From the NCBI RefSeq assembly GCF_003853705.1, contig NZ_QTQI01000001.1, positions 372,001 to 436,000 of the forward strand: a DNA stretch of 64,000 bases, written 5' to 3'. This document shows, piece after piece, positions 43,098 through 51,186 of this stretch. Every line of letters begins with the position of its first letter. Within the stretch, counting starts at the first letter, position 1. Under the pieces are notes generated by a model. That model made no database searches, was not told the DNA's origin, and saw nothing but the letters and a program-made list of their open reading frames with translations. Position numbers and translations under genes: made by a program. The DNA is from Burkholderia sp. Bp8992. Lineage in GTDB: Bacteria; Pseudomonadota; Gammaproteobacteria; Burkholderiales; Burkholderiaceae.

Positions 43098-43460
43098 GAC
43101 AGGCTCCAGAGAGGAAGCGCGTCGCAGCGAGGCCGCTCGAATGGCAGTCCGTCAACGCTGCGGTGCTGTATGCGTAAACGGCAAGTTCATCGAACCTCTT
43201 GAGTGAGAAACCGGAAATAACGACGCTGAGCAAACGACGCCGTGTTCCTTCAATCAATTTATCTCAAAATTGTGCGGCCGCAAGTCGGGGTATTGCCGGT
43301 GACGTAAACTCGAGGGAAGCGCGTCAATGGACGCGGGATTCGCAGGTAAATCGTTGAGGGCTCAACGAATCGACCATCCGGTGAATGACGATGCGCCAAA
43401 AGAAAACGGCCGCTCGTGTGTAACGAGCGGCCGTTTGCGTCGGAGCGCGGTCTGCGGTGT
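43098..43460. other. Intergenic region with the GlsB terminator
   Basis: No gene seen. The only clear element is the strong hairpin at 43404-43436; the rest presumably carries the promoter of the small exported protein. Confidence 0.5.
43404..43436 (-). terminator. Intrinsic terminator of the GlsB/YeaQ gene
   Basis: Perfect 14-base arms AAACGGCCGCTCGT / ACGAGCGGCCGTTT, five-base loop, followed on the minus strand by a T-rich tail, 25 bp past the stop codon. Confidence 0.85.
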
Positions 43461-43715
43461 TCAGCCCGCGCGCTTGCGGATCGCACCCACGACGACGAGC
43501 AGCACGATCGCGCCGATGATCGACGCGATCCACCCCGCGCCCTGGCCCGGCGCATACCAGCCGGCCGCGCGGCCGACGTAGCCGGCGACCAGCGAGCCGA
43601 CGACGCCGAGCACGATGGTCATCAGGATGCCCATCTTGTCGTCGCCGGGCTTGAGCGCGCGGGCGAGGAGGCCGACGATGAGCCCGACGACCAGGGTTTC
43701 GATGAATTGCAGCAT
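43461..43715 (-). CDS. GlsB/YeaQ/YmgE family stress-response membrane protein
   Basis: An 84-residue protein with three membrane helices rich in glycine: LVVGLIVGLLARALKPG, then ILMTIVLGVVGSLVAGYVG, and WIASIIGAIVLLVVVGAI. This is the family once called transglycosylase-associated protein. GGGAGG lies upstream of the ATG. It is an inner-membrane protein linked to general stress in other bacteria, mechanism unknown. It is monocistronic with its own terminator. Confidence 0.9.
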   Translation of the reverse strand: MLQFIETLVVGLIVGLLARALKPGDDKMGILMTIVLGVVGSLVAGYVGRAAGWYAPGQGAGWIASIIGAIVLLVVVGAIRKRAG

Positions 43716-43845
43716 TAACGCCTCCCTATGGCTGTTGTGCTGTTGACGAAAGGAAGTTGACCCGTGCGACGCACAAGGGTTCCATGCGGCGGCACAGCCG
43801 GCGCATGGCGTGCCGAGTATCGCATGCCGGCGCGTCGCGCAGATG

Positions 43846-44622
43846 TCAGGCGGCCGGCACACCGGCCACCGGATCGAGACGGCGATAGCCCTCGGTCGCA
43901 TTCAGCAGCGTGCGCGTGTAGTCGCGTGCAACCAGCCCGGCACGTACGTCCTCGATCCGCAACTGCTCGACGATCTCGCCGTGCTGCATCACGGCGACGC
44001 GCTGGCACAGGAAGCCGATCACCGCGAGGTTGTGGCTCACGAGGATCATCGTCAGCTTGTGTTCGTGATGCAGGCGGCGCAGCAGGTTCAGGATTTCGGC
44101 CTGCACCGACACGTCGAGCGCGGACGTCGGCTCGTCGAGCAGCAGCACGCACGGCTCGACGATCAACGCACGTGCGATCGCCACGCGCTGCCGCTGGCCG
44201 CCCGACAACTGGTGCGGATAGCGGAAGCGGAACGCGGGGCCGAGGCCGACCTCGGACAGCGCGCGGGCGATGCGTGCATCGGCGTCGCCGATCGCATGGA
44301 TCGACAGCGGCTCGCGCAGCGTCTGGTCGACCGTGAAGCGCGGATGCAGCGATGCGTACGGATCCTGGAACACCATCTGCACGTGGCGGCGGAACGCGCG
44401 ATCGGGCGTGCCGCCGACCGGCCGGCCGTCGATCGACAGGCTGCCGGACGCGAGCGGCACGAGGCCCGTCAGCGCGCGCAGCAGCGTCGACTTGCCGGAA
44501 CCCGATTCGCCGACGAGCCCGAACACTTCGCCGTCGCGCACCGCGAAGCTCGCGTCGCGCACGGCGTCGACGTGACCCGTGCGGGTCGGGAATCGGATCG
44601 ATGCATGATCGACGTCGATCAT
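43846..44622 (-). CDS. ddpF: Peptide-type ABC transporter ATP-binding protein (DdpF/DppF-like)
   Basis: A 258-residue ABC ATPase: Walker A GESGSGKST (~39-47), signature LSGGQRQRVAIARAL, Walker B LLLDEPTSALD, H-loop SHN. ATG 44622 is preceded by GGAGG and overlaps the stop of the previous ATPase gene by four bases. It lacks most of the C-terminal oligopeptide extension, so it is slightly shorter than DppF. It is the last gene of the operon and pairs with the neighbouring ATPase to drive uptake. The ddp naming rests on the dipeptidase gene in the operon. Confidence 0.87.
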   Translation of the reverse strand: MIDVDHASIRFPTRTGHVDAVRDASFAVRDGEVFGLVGESGSGKSTLLRALTGLVPLASGSLSIDGRPVGGTPDRAFRRHVQMVFQDPYASLHPRFTVDQTLREPLSIHAIGDADARIARALSEVGLGPAFRFRYPHQLSGGQRQRVAIARALIVEPCVLLLDEPTSALDVSVQAEILNLLRRLHHEHKLTMILVSHNLAVIGFLCQRVAVMQHGEIVEQLRIEDVRAGLVARDYTRTLLNATEGYRRLDPVAGVPAA

Positions 44623-45512
44623 CGTGCGGCCTCCTGTCGGTCGGCGGGCTCGAGCCACGCCGGATCGCGGCGCAGCACCGGCAGTTCGTCGGGCGGGTTC
44701 GCGAGCGGCGGGTTCGCCGCGAGCAGCCCGCGCGTATAGGGGTGAGAAGCGTTGCGCAGGTCGCGCGCGGCGCAGGTTTCGACCACGCGGCCCGCATACA
44801 TCACCGCGACGCGGTCGCAGAACGACATCACGAGCGGCAGGTCGTGGCTGATGAACATCAGGCCCGTGCCATGCCGCGCGATCATCGCGTCGAGCACCGC
44901 GAGCACCTGCATCGACACGGCGACGTCGAGCGCGGACGTCGGTTCGTCGGCGATCAAGAGGCGCGGGCCGGTCGACACCATCATCGCGATCATCACGCGC
45001 TGGCCCATGCCGCCCGACAGTTCGTGCGGATACGCATCGGCGACGCGCGCCGGGTCGCGGATCTGCACGGCCGCGAGCGCATCGACGATCCGTTCGCGCA
45101 GCGCGCGGCCGCGCAGGCCGGGCTCGTGCAAGCGGAACGCTTCGCCCATCTGCTTCGCGACCGTCATCACCGGGTTCAGCGAATACTTCGGATCCTGCAG
45201 GATCATGCCCATCTGGCTGCCGCACAGCCGCCGGCGCTCGCGCGACGACATCGCGAGCAGGTCGTGGCCCGCGAAGCGCATCGTGCGCGCCGACCAGCGT
45301 GCGGCGTCGGGCAGCAGGCCGAGCAGCGCGCGGCCCGTCAGCGACTTGCCGGAGCCCGATTCGCCGACGATGCCGAGCCGTTCGCCCGGCGCGAGCGTCA
45401 GCGACAGGTCGCGCACGGCGTCGGTGACGACGCCGTCATGGCCGCGAAAGCCGATCTTCAGCCCGTCGATCTCGCAGAGCGGCGCGGGCGCGGTGGCGGA
45501 ATGCGTCGGCAT
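44619..45512 (-). CDS. ddpD: Peptide-type ABC transporter ATP-binding protein (DdpD/DppD-like)
   Basis: A 297-residue ABC ATPase: Walker A GESGSGKSL, Q-loop LQDPKYSLNP, signature LSGGMGQRVMIAMM, Walker B LLIADEPTSALD, and the C-terminal HPYTRGLLAANPP extension of the oligopeptide family. I start it at ATG 45512, which has GGAG and lies just after the stop of the permease gene; an ATG at 45524 overlaps that gene more. It overlaps the following ATPase gene by four bases. Confidence 0.88.
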   Translation of the reverse strand: MPTHSATAPAPLCEIDGLKIGFRGHDGVVTDAVRDLSLTLAPGERLGIVGESGSGKSLTGRALLGLLPDAARWSARTMRFAGHDLLAMSSRERRRLCGSQMGMILQDPKYSLNPVMTVAKQMGEAFRLHEPGLRGRALRERIVDALAAVQIRDPARVADAYPHELSGGMGQRVMIAMMVSTGPRLLIADEPTSALDVAVSMQVLAVLDAMIARHGTGLMFISHDLPLVMSFCDRVAVMYAGRVVETCAARDLRNASHPYTRGLLAANPPLANPPDELPVLRRDPAWLEPADRQEAAR

Positions 45513-45513
45513 G

Positions 45514-46428
45514 TCACGCTCCATGACGGGGATCGAAGACGTCGCGCAACCCGTCGCCGAGCAGGTTGAACGCGAGGCTCACGAGCAGGATCGCGATGCC
45601 GGGCAGCGTCGCGACCCACCATGCGTCGAGCAGCACGTTGCGGCCCGATGCGACCATGAAGCCCCATTCGGGGCTCGGCGGTTGCGCGCCGAGGCCGAGA
45701 AAGCCGAGGCCCGCGACGGTCAGGATGATGCCGGCCATGTCGAGCGTCGCGCGCACGATCACCGACGACATGCACAGCGGCATGATGTAGCGCAGCAGGA
45801 TGCGCGGGCCCGACGCGCCCTGCAGCCGCGCGGCGTGGATGTAGTCGGCCTGCGCGATGCGGATCGTCTCCGCGCGCGCGAGCCGCGCATACGCGGGCCA
45901 CGCGGTGATCGAGATCGCGACGACCGCGTTGATCACGCCGGGCCCGAGCGCGGCCGCGAACGCGAGCGCGAGCACGATCTTCGGGAACGCAAGCGCGATG
46001 TCGGTGATGCGCATCAGCACGCTGTCGACGAAGCCGCCGCAATAGCCGGCCGTCGTGCCGATCAGGAGGCCGATCGGCACGACGATCACGACGACGAGCA
46101 GCGCGATGCCGAGCGTCAGGCGCGACCCGTCGATCAGCCGCGAAAGGATGTCGCGGCCGAGCTGGTCGGTGCCGAACCAGTGCGACGGCGAGCCGGGCGG
46201 CAGCAGCCGGTCGGACAGCACCTGGCGCAGCGGGTCGTGCGGCATGATCAGCGGGCCGACGATCGCGACGACGATCAGCGCGACGAGGATCGCGAGCCCG
46301 AACAGGTTGAGCGGATTCGTGGCGAACCGGCGCCAGCGCCGGTACGCGAGGCCGAATGCGGCCTGCGAGCGCGACGCGGGCGCATCGGACAGCAGCCACG
46401 CGCGCAGCGTGAGGCGCTCGGCATTCAT
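45514..46428 (-). CDS. ddpC: ABC transporter permease (DdpC/DppC-like)
   Basis: A 304-residue inner-membrane permease with about six segments and the EAA-type loop YIHAARLQGASGPRILLRYIMP. The N-terminal domain has FATNPLNLFGLAILVALIVVAIVGPLIMPHDP, typical of DppC/OppC. It would pair with the DppB-like permease to form the channel. It is 66 bp downstream of that gene and directly before the ATPase genes. Confidence 0.88.
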   Translation of the reverse strand: MNAERLTLRAWLLSDAPASRSQAAFGLAYRRWRRFATNPLNLFGLAILVALIVVAIVGPLIMPHDPLRQVLSDRLLPPGSPSHWFGTDQLGRDILSRLIDGSRLTLGIALLVVVIVVPIGLLIGTTAGYCGGFVDSVLMRITDIALAFPKIVLALAFAAALGPGVINAVVAISITAWPAYARLARAETIRIAQADYIHAARLQGASGPRILLRYIMPLCMSSVIVRATLDMAGIILTVAGLGFLGLGAQPPSPEWGFMVASGRNVLLDAWWVATLPGIAILLVSLAFNLLGDGLRDVFDPRHGA

Positions 46429-46494
46429 GATTGGACGACCTTCGGCATGGACGATGAAAGAAGCGGGGTGGAAGCGGTCATGTCCGGGCGGCCC

Positions 46495-47565
46495 TCAGCG
46501 CGCACGCGGATCGAACACGCGATACAGCGCGTCGGTCAGCAGGTTGACGGTGATGAACATCGCGCCGATCACGAGCGTCGCGCCGAGCACCGCGTTCATG
46601 TCGGCGTTCAGCAGCGCGCCGGTCAGGTACGAGCCGAGCCCCGGCCACGCGAACACGATCTCGGTCAGCACCGAGCCTTCGAGCAGGTTGCTGTAGGTGA
46701 GCGCGATCACGGTCAGCAGCGGCACCGCGATGTTGCCGAACGCATGCCGCCAGATCACGCGCCGCTCGGACAAGCCCTTCGCGCGTGCGGTGACGATGTA
46801 TTCCTGGCTCAGCTGGTCGAGCATGAACGAGCGCGTCATGCGGCTCAGGTAGGCCACGGAGTAGTAGCCGAGGATCGCGGCCGGCAGCGCGATGTGCGAC
46901 ACCGCGTTGCGGAACACGTCCCACTCGCCGGCGAGCGCTGCGTCGATCAGCAGGCTGCCCGTGCGCGGGTCGACCATCCCGTCGTACACGGGATCGAGCC
47001 GGCCGGGGCCGCCGACCCAGTGCAGCCGCGCGTAGAACAGCAGCAGCCCCATCAGCCCGAGCCAGAACACGGGCACCGAATTGCCGATCAGACCGACGAA
47101 GCGCGCGATGTGGTCGATCGGGCGGTTGTGCTTCACCGCGGCCGCGACCCCGAGCGGCACGCCGATCGCGATGCCGATCAGCGTCGCGATCGTCGCGAGT
47201 TCGAGCGTCGCCGGGAACACGCGCCTGATGTCGTCGAGTACCGGGTTCGCGGTCAGCAGCGACACGCCGAGATTGCCGTGCAGCACGTCGCGCACATAGA
47301 TCGCGAATTGCGTGACGAGCGGCTTGTCGAGCCCGAGCGCGAGGCGTTCGGCCGCGTACGCGTCGGCCGACGCGCGATCGCCGAGGATCGCGAGCACGGG
47401 ATCGATCGGCACCTTGCGGCCGATCACGAACGTCAGCGCGAGCAGCCCCGCGAACGTGACGGCGAGCGTGAGCGCCCAGCGCAGCACGCGCAGTGCCCAG
47501 CGCACGGCCGGGCGCCGCGCAGGCAGCGTGCGCAGTGCTTCGAGGGAGGAGGCGGGAGTCGACAT
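46495..47565 (-). CDS. ddpB: ABC transporter permease (DdpB/DppB-like)
   Basis: A 356-residue permease with six membrane segments, GNLGVSLLTANPVLDDI, an EAA-type loop YIVTARAKGLSERRVIWRHAF, and the closing FDPRAR. This is the DppB/OppB type that forms half the channel. It starts 10 bp after the stop of the binding-protein gene. Confidence 0.88.
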   Translation of the reverse strand: MSTPASSLEALRTLPARRPAVRWALRVLRWALTLAVTFAGLLALTFVIGRKVPIDPVLAILGDRASADAYAAERLALGLDKPLVTQFAIYVRDVLHGNLGVSLLTANPVLDDIRRVFPATLELATIATLIGIAIGVPLGVAAAVKHNRPIDHIARFVGLIGNSVPVFWLGLMGLLLFYARLHWVGGPGRLDPVYDGMVDPRTGSLLIDAALAGEWDVFRNAVSHIALPAAILGYYSVAYLSRMTRSFMLDQLSQEYIVTARAKGLSERRVIWRHAFGNIAVPLLTVIALTYSNLLEGSVLTEIVFAWPGLGSYLTGALLNADMNAVLGATLVIGAMFITVNLLTDALYRVFDPRAR

Positions 47566-47575
47566 GCGGTGAATC

Positions 47576-49177
47576 TTATTGCTTCTTCAGGTTGCGGTAC
47601 GACACGAGATCGTTGATCGGCCCGACTTCGAGCCCGCTCACGCCGGGCCGCGTCGCGACCTGCGCGACTTTCTCGAACATGATCACGAACGGCGAGCGCG
47701 CGAGCACTTCCTTCTGCATCGCCTGGTACAGCTGCGCGCGTTTCGCGGCGGTCGGCTCCGCGAGCGCGGTGTCGGTTTCCTTCGTCAGTTGCGGGATGTC
47801 CCAGCTGTTGCGCCAGGCCAGCATTTTATAGCTCGACTTGTCGGAGTTGTCGGGATTCCATGCGAAACCCTGCGCGTTGCTGTGCGGATCGATGTAGTCG
47901 GCCGACCATTCGCCGATGTAGATATCGTGCTGGCGCGCGCGGTATTTCGCGAGCGTCTGCTTGTTGTCGCCGGGGATCAGCTGCACCTTGATGCCGGCCT
48001 GCGCGAAGTTGGCCTGCACGGCCTGTGCGATTTCCGTGTACGGATAGTCGTTGCGCACGTCCATCGTCACCGCAAAGCCGTTCGGCACGCCGGCCTTCGC
48101 GAGCAGCGCCTTCGCTTTCGCGACGTCGAGCTTGTACGGGTTCGTGTTCAGCGTGCCGAGGAAGCCTTCGGGCAGGAAGGTCTGGTGCACCTTGTAGGTC
48201 GTCTTCACGACGTTGCCCTGGATGCCCGCATAGTCGACGAGCCATTTCAGCGCTTCCTGCACGTCGGGTTTCGCGAGCGTCGGGTTCTTCGTGTTCAGGC
48301 CGAGATACAGCAGCGTCGCTTGCGGCGAAGCCGATACCTTCGCCTTGCCGGATTTCACGACCGACGCCAGATCGTCGGGGCTCAGGTCGCGTGCCGCGTC
48401 GACGTCGCCGTTTTCCAGCAGCAGGCGCTGGCTCGCGGCCTCGGGCACGTGGCGCAGCACGATGCGCTTCATCGCGAGCGGCAGCCGGTAGCCGTCGAAG
48501 CGCTGCAGCACGATGCTGTCGCCGGCCGCCCACTTGACCAGCTTGTACGCGCCGGAGCCGGCTTCGTTGGTTTTCAGCCACGCATTGCCGAAGTCGCTGC
48601 CTTGCTGATGCGACAGCAGCAGCTTCTTGTCCAGCACCGACGCGGGCCACGAGCCGAGCACGTTCAGCACGAAGGTCGGCGCGTACTTGCGGTCGGTCGT
48701 GACCGACACCGTCTGGTCGTCGAGTTTCTTCACGTTCGCCGCGACGTTCGCCTTGGTGAGGCCGATGCCCGTCAGCACGGCGGCCGGCCCCTTGTCGAGC
48801 AGCACCGCGCGCTGGATCGACCACGCGACGTCGTCGGCCGTCAGCGGATTACCCGAGTGGAACTTGAGGCCGGCGCGCAGCTTGAACGTATAGGTCAGGC
48901 CGTCGGCGCTCACCATCCACGACTGCGCGACGTCGCCGTTGAATTTCGACGGATCGCGCAGGTCGACGCGCACGAGCCGGTCGTACGTGTTCGCGGTGTA
49001 TTCCTCCGGCACCAGCTCGTAGATCTCGCCCGGGTCGAGCGTCGTGAATTCGTCGAGCAGCGTCGCCATCACGAACATGTCCTTCGGCGTTTCCGCATGG
49101 GCGACGGAAAGCGGGGCGACGGCGAGAACGGACGCCGCGGCCAGTGCCGCGACGAGCCGGGAGGTCGGGGATTTCAT
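47576..49177 (-). CDS. ddpA: Peptide-type ABC transporter substrate-binding protein (DdpA-like)
   Basis: A 533-residue periplasmic binding protein (SBP family 5) with a Sec signal cleaved after SVAHA-ET (~29). Family marks include YTFKLRAGLKFHSGNPLTADDVAWSI near residue 95 and IGEWSADYIDPHSNAQGF. It is in an operon with a D-Ala-D-Ala dipeptidase, which suggests D-alanyl dipeptides or other murein peptides as ligand. A paralogue that is very similar throughout lies at 55266-56855. Confidence 0.88.
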   Translation of the reverse strand: MKSPTSRLVAALAAASVLAVAPLSVAHAETPKDMFVMATLLDEFTTLDPGEIYELVPEEYTANTYDRLVRVDLRDPSKFNGDVAQSWMVSADGLTYTFKLRAGLKFHSGNPLTADDVAWSIQRAVLLDKGPAAVLTGIGLTKANVAANVKKLDDQTVSVTTDRKYAPTFVLNVLGSWPASVLDKKLLLSHQQGSDFGNAWLKTNEAGSGAYKLVKWAAGDSIVLQRFDGYRLPLAMKRIVLRHVPEAASQRLLLENGDVDAARDLSPDDLASVVKSGKAKVSASPQATLLYLGLNTKNPTLAKPDVQEALKWLVDYAGIQGNVVKTTYKVHQTFLPEGFLGTLNTNPYKLDVAKAKALLAKAGVPNGFAVTMDVRNDYPYTEIAQAVQANFAQAGIKVQLIPGDNKQTLAKYRARQHDIYIGEWSADYIDPHSNAQGFAWNPDNSDKSSYKMLAWRNSWDIPQLTKETDTALAEPTAAKRAQLYQAMQKEVLARSPFVIMFEKVAQVATRPGVSGLEVGPINDLVSYRNLKKQ

Positions 49178-49247
49178 GGGCGCTTCTCCATCTGTCGTTT
49201 GAGTCGTTGAACGTGAACGTGCATGAAAAAGAGGGCGTGCGGCGTCG

Positions 49248-49811
49248 TCACATCAGCCGCCACGGGCCGCTCGCCGCATTGTCGATCTGCGGCAACGCGT
49301 GCGAGCCGGGCAGTTCGTAGTGCCACCATTCGCTGTCGATGTGCGCGAAGCCGGCCGCATGCATCACGCCGAGCAGCAGCAGCCGGTTGCGTTGCACGGT
49401 TTCGGGCAGCCCCGCATGGAAGTGGCCCGACGCGGCGACCATCTCGTCGAAGCCCGTGCCCATGTCGAGCGGTGCGCCGTCCGCGCCGACGAGCGTCAGG
49501 TCGAGCGCGGTGCCGCGGCTGTGATTCGAGCCGCGGCCGAGATCGGCGATGAAGTTCGGGTCGGGCAGGAAATCCCACAGCGCCTGCTGCGCCTGCGGCG
49601 GCCGGTATGCGTCGTAGATGCGCAGCGTGAATCCGGCTTGCGCCGCGATGCCGACCGCGCGGCGCAATGCGGCTTCGGCCGGCGCCAGCAGCAGGCAGTG
49701 CGCGCGGCGATAGATCGGCTTGCCGGTCAGGTTGCGGTCGGTCGCATAGACGAGATCGATGTCGACGCGATGCGTGGCGGGCGTGATTTCGACGAGGCGG
49801 TGATCGTTCAT
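49248..49811 (-). CDS. ddpX: D-alanyl-D-alanine dipeptidase (VanX/DdpX family)
   Basis: A 187-residue zinc dipeptidase. The VanX motif SNHSRGTALDLTL supplies His97 and Asp104; the C-terminal EWWHYEL supplies catalytic Glu161 and zinc ligand His164; Arg70 in DAYRPPQ matches the transition-state arginine. It splits D-Ala-D-Ala, and in Gram-negatives this recycles murein dipeptide as a nutrient. There is no signal peptide, so it acts in the cytoplasm on imported substrate. It starts 17 bp after the rpiR-type gene stop, and the transporter genes follow. Confidence 0.9.
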   Translation of the reverse strand: MNDHRLVEITPATHRVDIDLVYATDRNLTGKPIYRRAHCLLLAPAEAALRRAVGIAAQAGFTLRIYDAYRPPQAQQALWDFLPDPNFIADLGRGSNHSRGTALDLTLVGADGAPLDMGTGFDEMVAASGHFHAGLPETVQRNRLLLLGVMHAAGFAHIDSEWWHYELPGSHALPQIDNAASGPWRLM

Positions 49812-49828
49812 CGGCAGGGCGGGCTCGC

Positions 49829-50704
49829 TCAGGATTCGAATTGGTCGAACGTGCGCTGCAGTTCGCGGTTGCGTGCGACACGCCGGTCGATCGCGGGGCC
49901 GAGGCGGTCGACCACGGCCGTGATCAGCAGGTTGAACAGGCAGGTGAGCGGCGCGAGCGAATCCCAGAACTGGCCGACGTCGGTCTTCACCTGCAGCAGG
50001 TCGGCCGGCCAGTCGCGCGCCCACGGGCACGACAGATCGGTGACCAGCGCGAACGGCTGGCCGCGCTCGGCGGCCGCCTGGCAATAGCGGCGTGCGCTGC
50101 GCGAATACGCACGCGTATCGGTGACGATGCAATACGGCCGCTCGAATTCGGAGTTCAGCGAATCGACGTACGAGCCCGACTGGCCGTCGGAATAGAACAC
50201 GCGCGGGCGCAGGTATTCGAGGTAGCTGCTGAATGCGTTGCTGATCCCGCGCGTCGACTGGATGCCGAGGATGAATACCGCGTCGGCCTGCGCGATCCGG
50301 TCGGCGACCTGCGCGAACACGGGGCCTTCGGCGAGGCGGTACACGTGCCGGATCGCGTCGAGCTCGCGTTCGAGCGACGACGCGAGCGTGCCGTCGCTGC
50401 CGCTGCCGTCGGCCGGTGGTGTGCCGGCGACGCGGCGGTATTCGTCGAGCCGGTCGGTGATCATCCACGGACGATCGCCGCCGCCGCGCAGCTCCCGTTT
50501 CAGGTCGTCGAGATTGCGATAGCCGACGCTGCGCAGGAAGCGCCCGACCGAGATGCCGCTGGTGCCGGCCTGCTGCGCGATCTGGTCGGCCGTCTCGAGC
50601 CCGAGCCGGTCGAGGTTCGCGAGCATGTAGCTCGCGATGCGCTTGGCGGTCGGCGTCAGCTCGGCATAGCGGGATTCGACGGTGCGGGCGAATGCGCAGG
50701 TCAT
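49829..50704 (-). CDS. MurR/RpiR family transcriptional regulator
   Basis: A 291-residue regulator: N-terminal RpiR helix-turn-helix (LTPTAKRIASYMLANLDRLGLETADQIAQQAG, then SVGRFLRSVGYRNLDDLK) and a C-terminal SIS domain (ADAVFILGIQSTRGISNAF; VTDLSCPWARDWPADLLQV). SIS domains bind phosphosugars, and MurR senses MurNAc-6-phosphate, so a cell-wall sugar phosphate is a reasonable inducer for this D-Ala-D-Ala operon. It is the first gene of the operon and has an inverted repeat directly before its start. Confidence 0.87.
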   Translation of the reverse strand: MTCAFARTVESRYAELTPTAKRIASYMLANLDRLGLETADQIAQQAGTSGISVGRFLRSVGYRNLDDLKRELRGGGDRPWMITDRLDEYRRVAGTPPADGSGSDGTLASSLERELDAIRHVYRLAEGPVFAQVADRIAQADAVFILGIQSTRGISNAFSSYLEYLRPRVFYSDGQSGSYVDSLNSEFERPYCIVTDTRAYSRSARRYCQAAAERGQPFALVTDLSCPWARDWPADLLQVKTDVGQFWDSLAPLTCLFNLLITAVVDRLGPAIDRRVARNRELQRTFDQFES

Positions 50705-50708
50705 CGGC

Positions 50709-50753
50709 TGTTAGATATTTGTCGTCTGGTGATTCGATGTCATCCATCTAACA
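50709..50753. promoter_or_regulatory. Inverted repeat upstream of the rpiR-type gene
   Basis: TGTTAGAT and ATCTAACA, perfect eight-base arms 29 bp apart, beginning 4 bp before the start codon. A candidate autoregulatory operator for the operon. Confidence 0.45.
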
Positions 50754-50861
50754 AAGCCAAAATCAATCGCGCCAGCGGATAAAAACTATGATGAGGGGAT
50801 AGGTGATAGGGTCGAGCGCGCGCTGGGTGACATGAGCAGGGGTGCGAGCCGGGCGGCGGAT

Positions 50862-50904
50862 TATTCCTGACAGACATATTTTGCGTTTATGCCTGTCAGG
50901 AATA
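50862..50904. promoter_or_regulatory. 43-bp dyad symmetry
   Basis: Outer arms TATTCCTGACAG / CTGTCAGGAATA are perfect; after one mismatch the symmetry continues as CATA / TATG. It may be paired operator half-sites or an RNA hairpin. It lies between two divergent transcription units. Confidence 0.5.
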
Positions 50905-51186
50905 TTTGACCTGGCAGCAGGTGGATGGCATGACCACCACGCCCGGTTGCATTTCCACCTTCACTTGACTCGCCGATTCACCTGCATCCAGCACCACACA
51001 GCGTCTCGATAATTACAAAATTAAAGCCGATCAGTTTAAATCATTAATTCAGGTTAATAATTCATTTAATTTTTATCTGAATTTGTATTTAACTTGCGTC
51101 ACGGGATGTTCGATTTTCGATAATCGGAAAAGCGGCATATGTTCCGTAATGGAAATTCTCTCAATTGCAGAAATGAAGAGGAAATC

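Larger units (their letters stand above)
50705..51186. other. 482-bp AT-rich region between the ddp operon and oxalate decarboxylase
   Basis: No gene seen. It holds the RpiR-type inverted repeat (50709-50753), a long dyad (50862-50904) and about 150 bp of strongly AT-rich sequence (51005-51150), probably the oxalate decarboxylase promoter. Confidence 0.55.

Noticed and set aside
44752-47616. 954-codon plus-strand open frame
   Set aside because: Antisense to the ABC transporter operon; rich in Arg, Asp, His and Glu as expected of the complementary frame.
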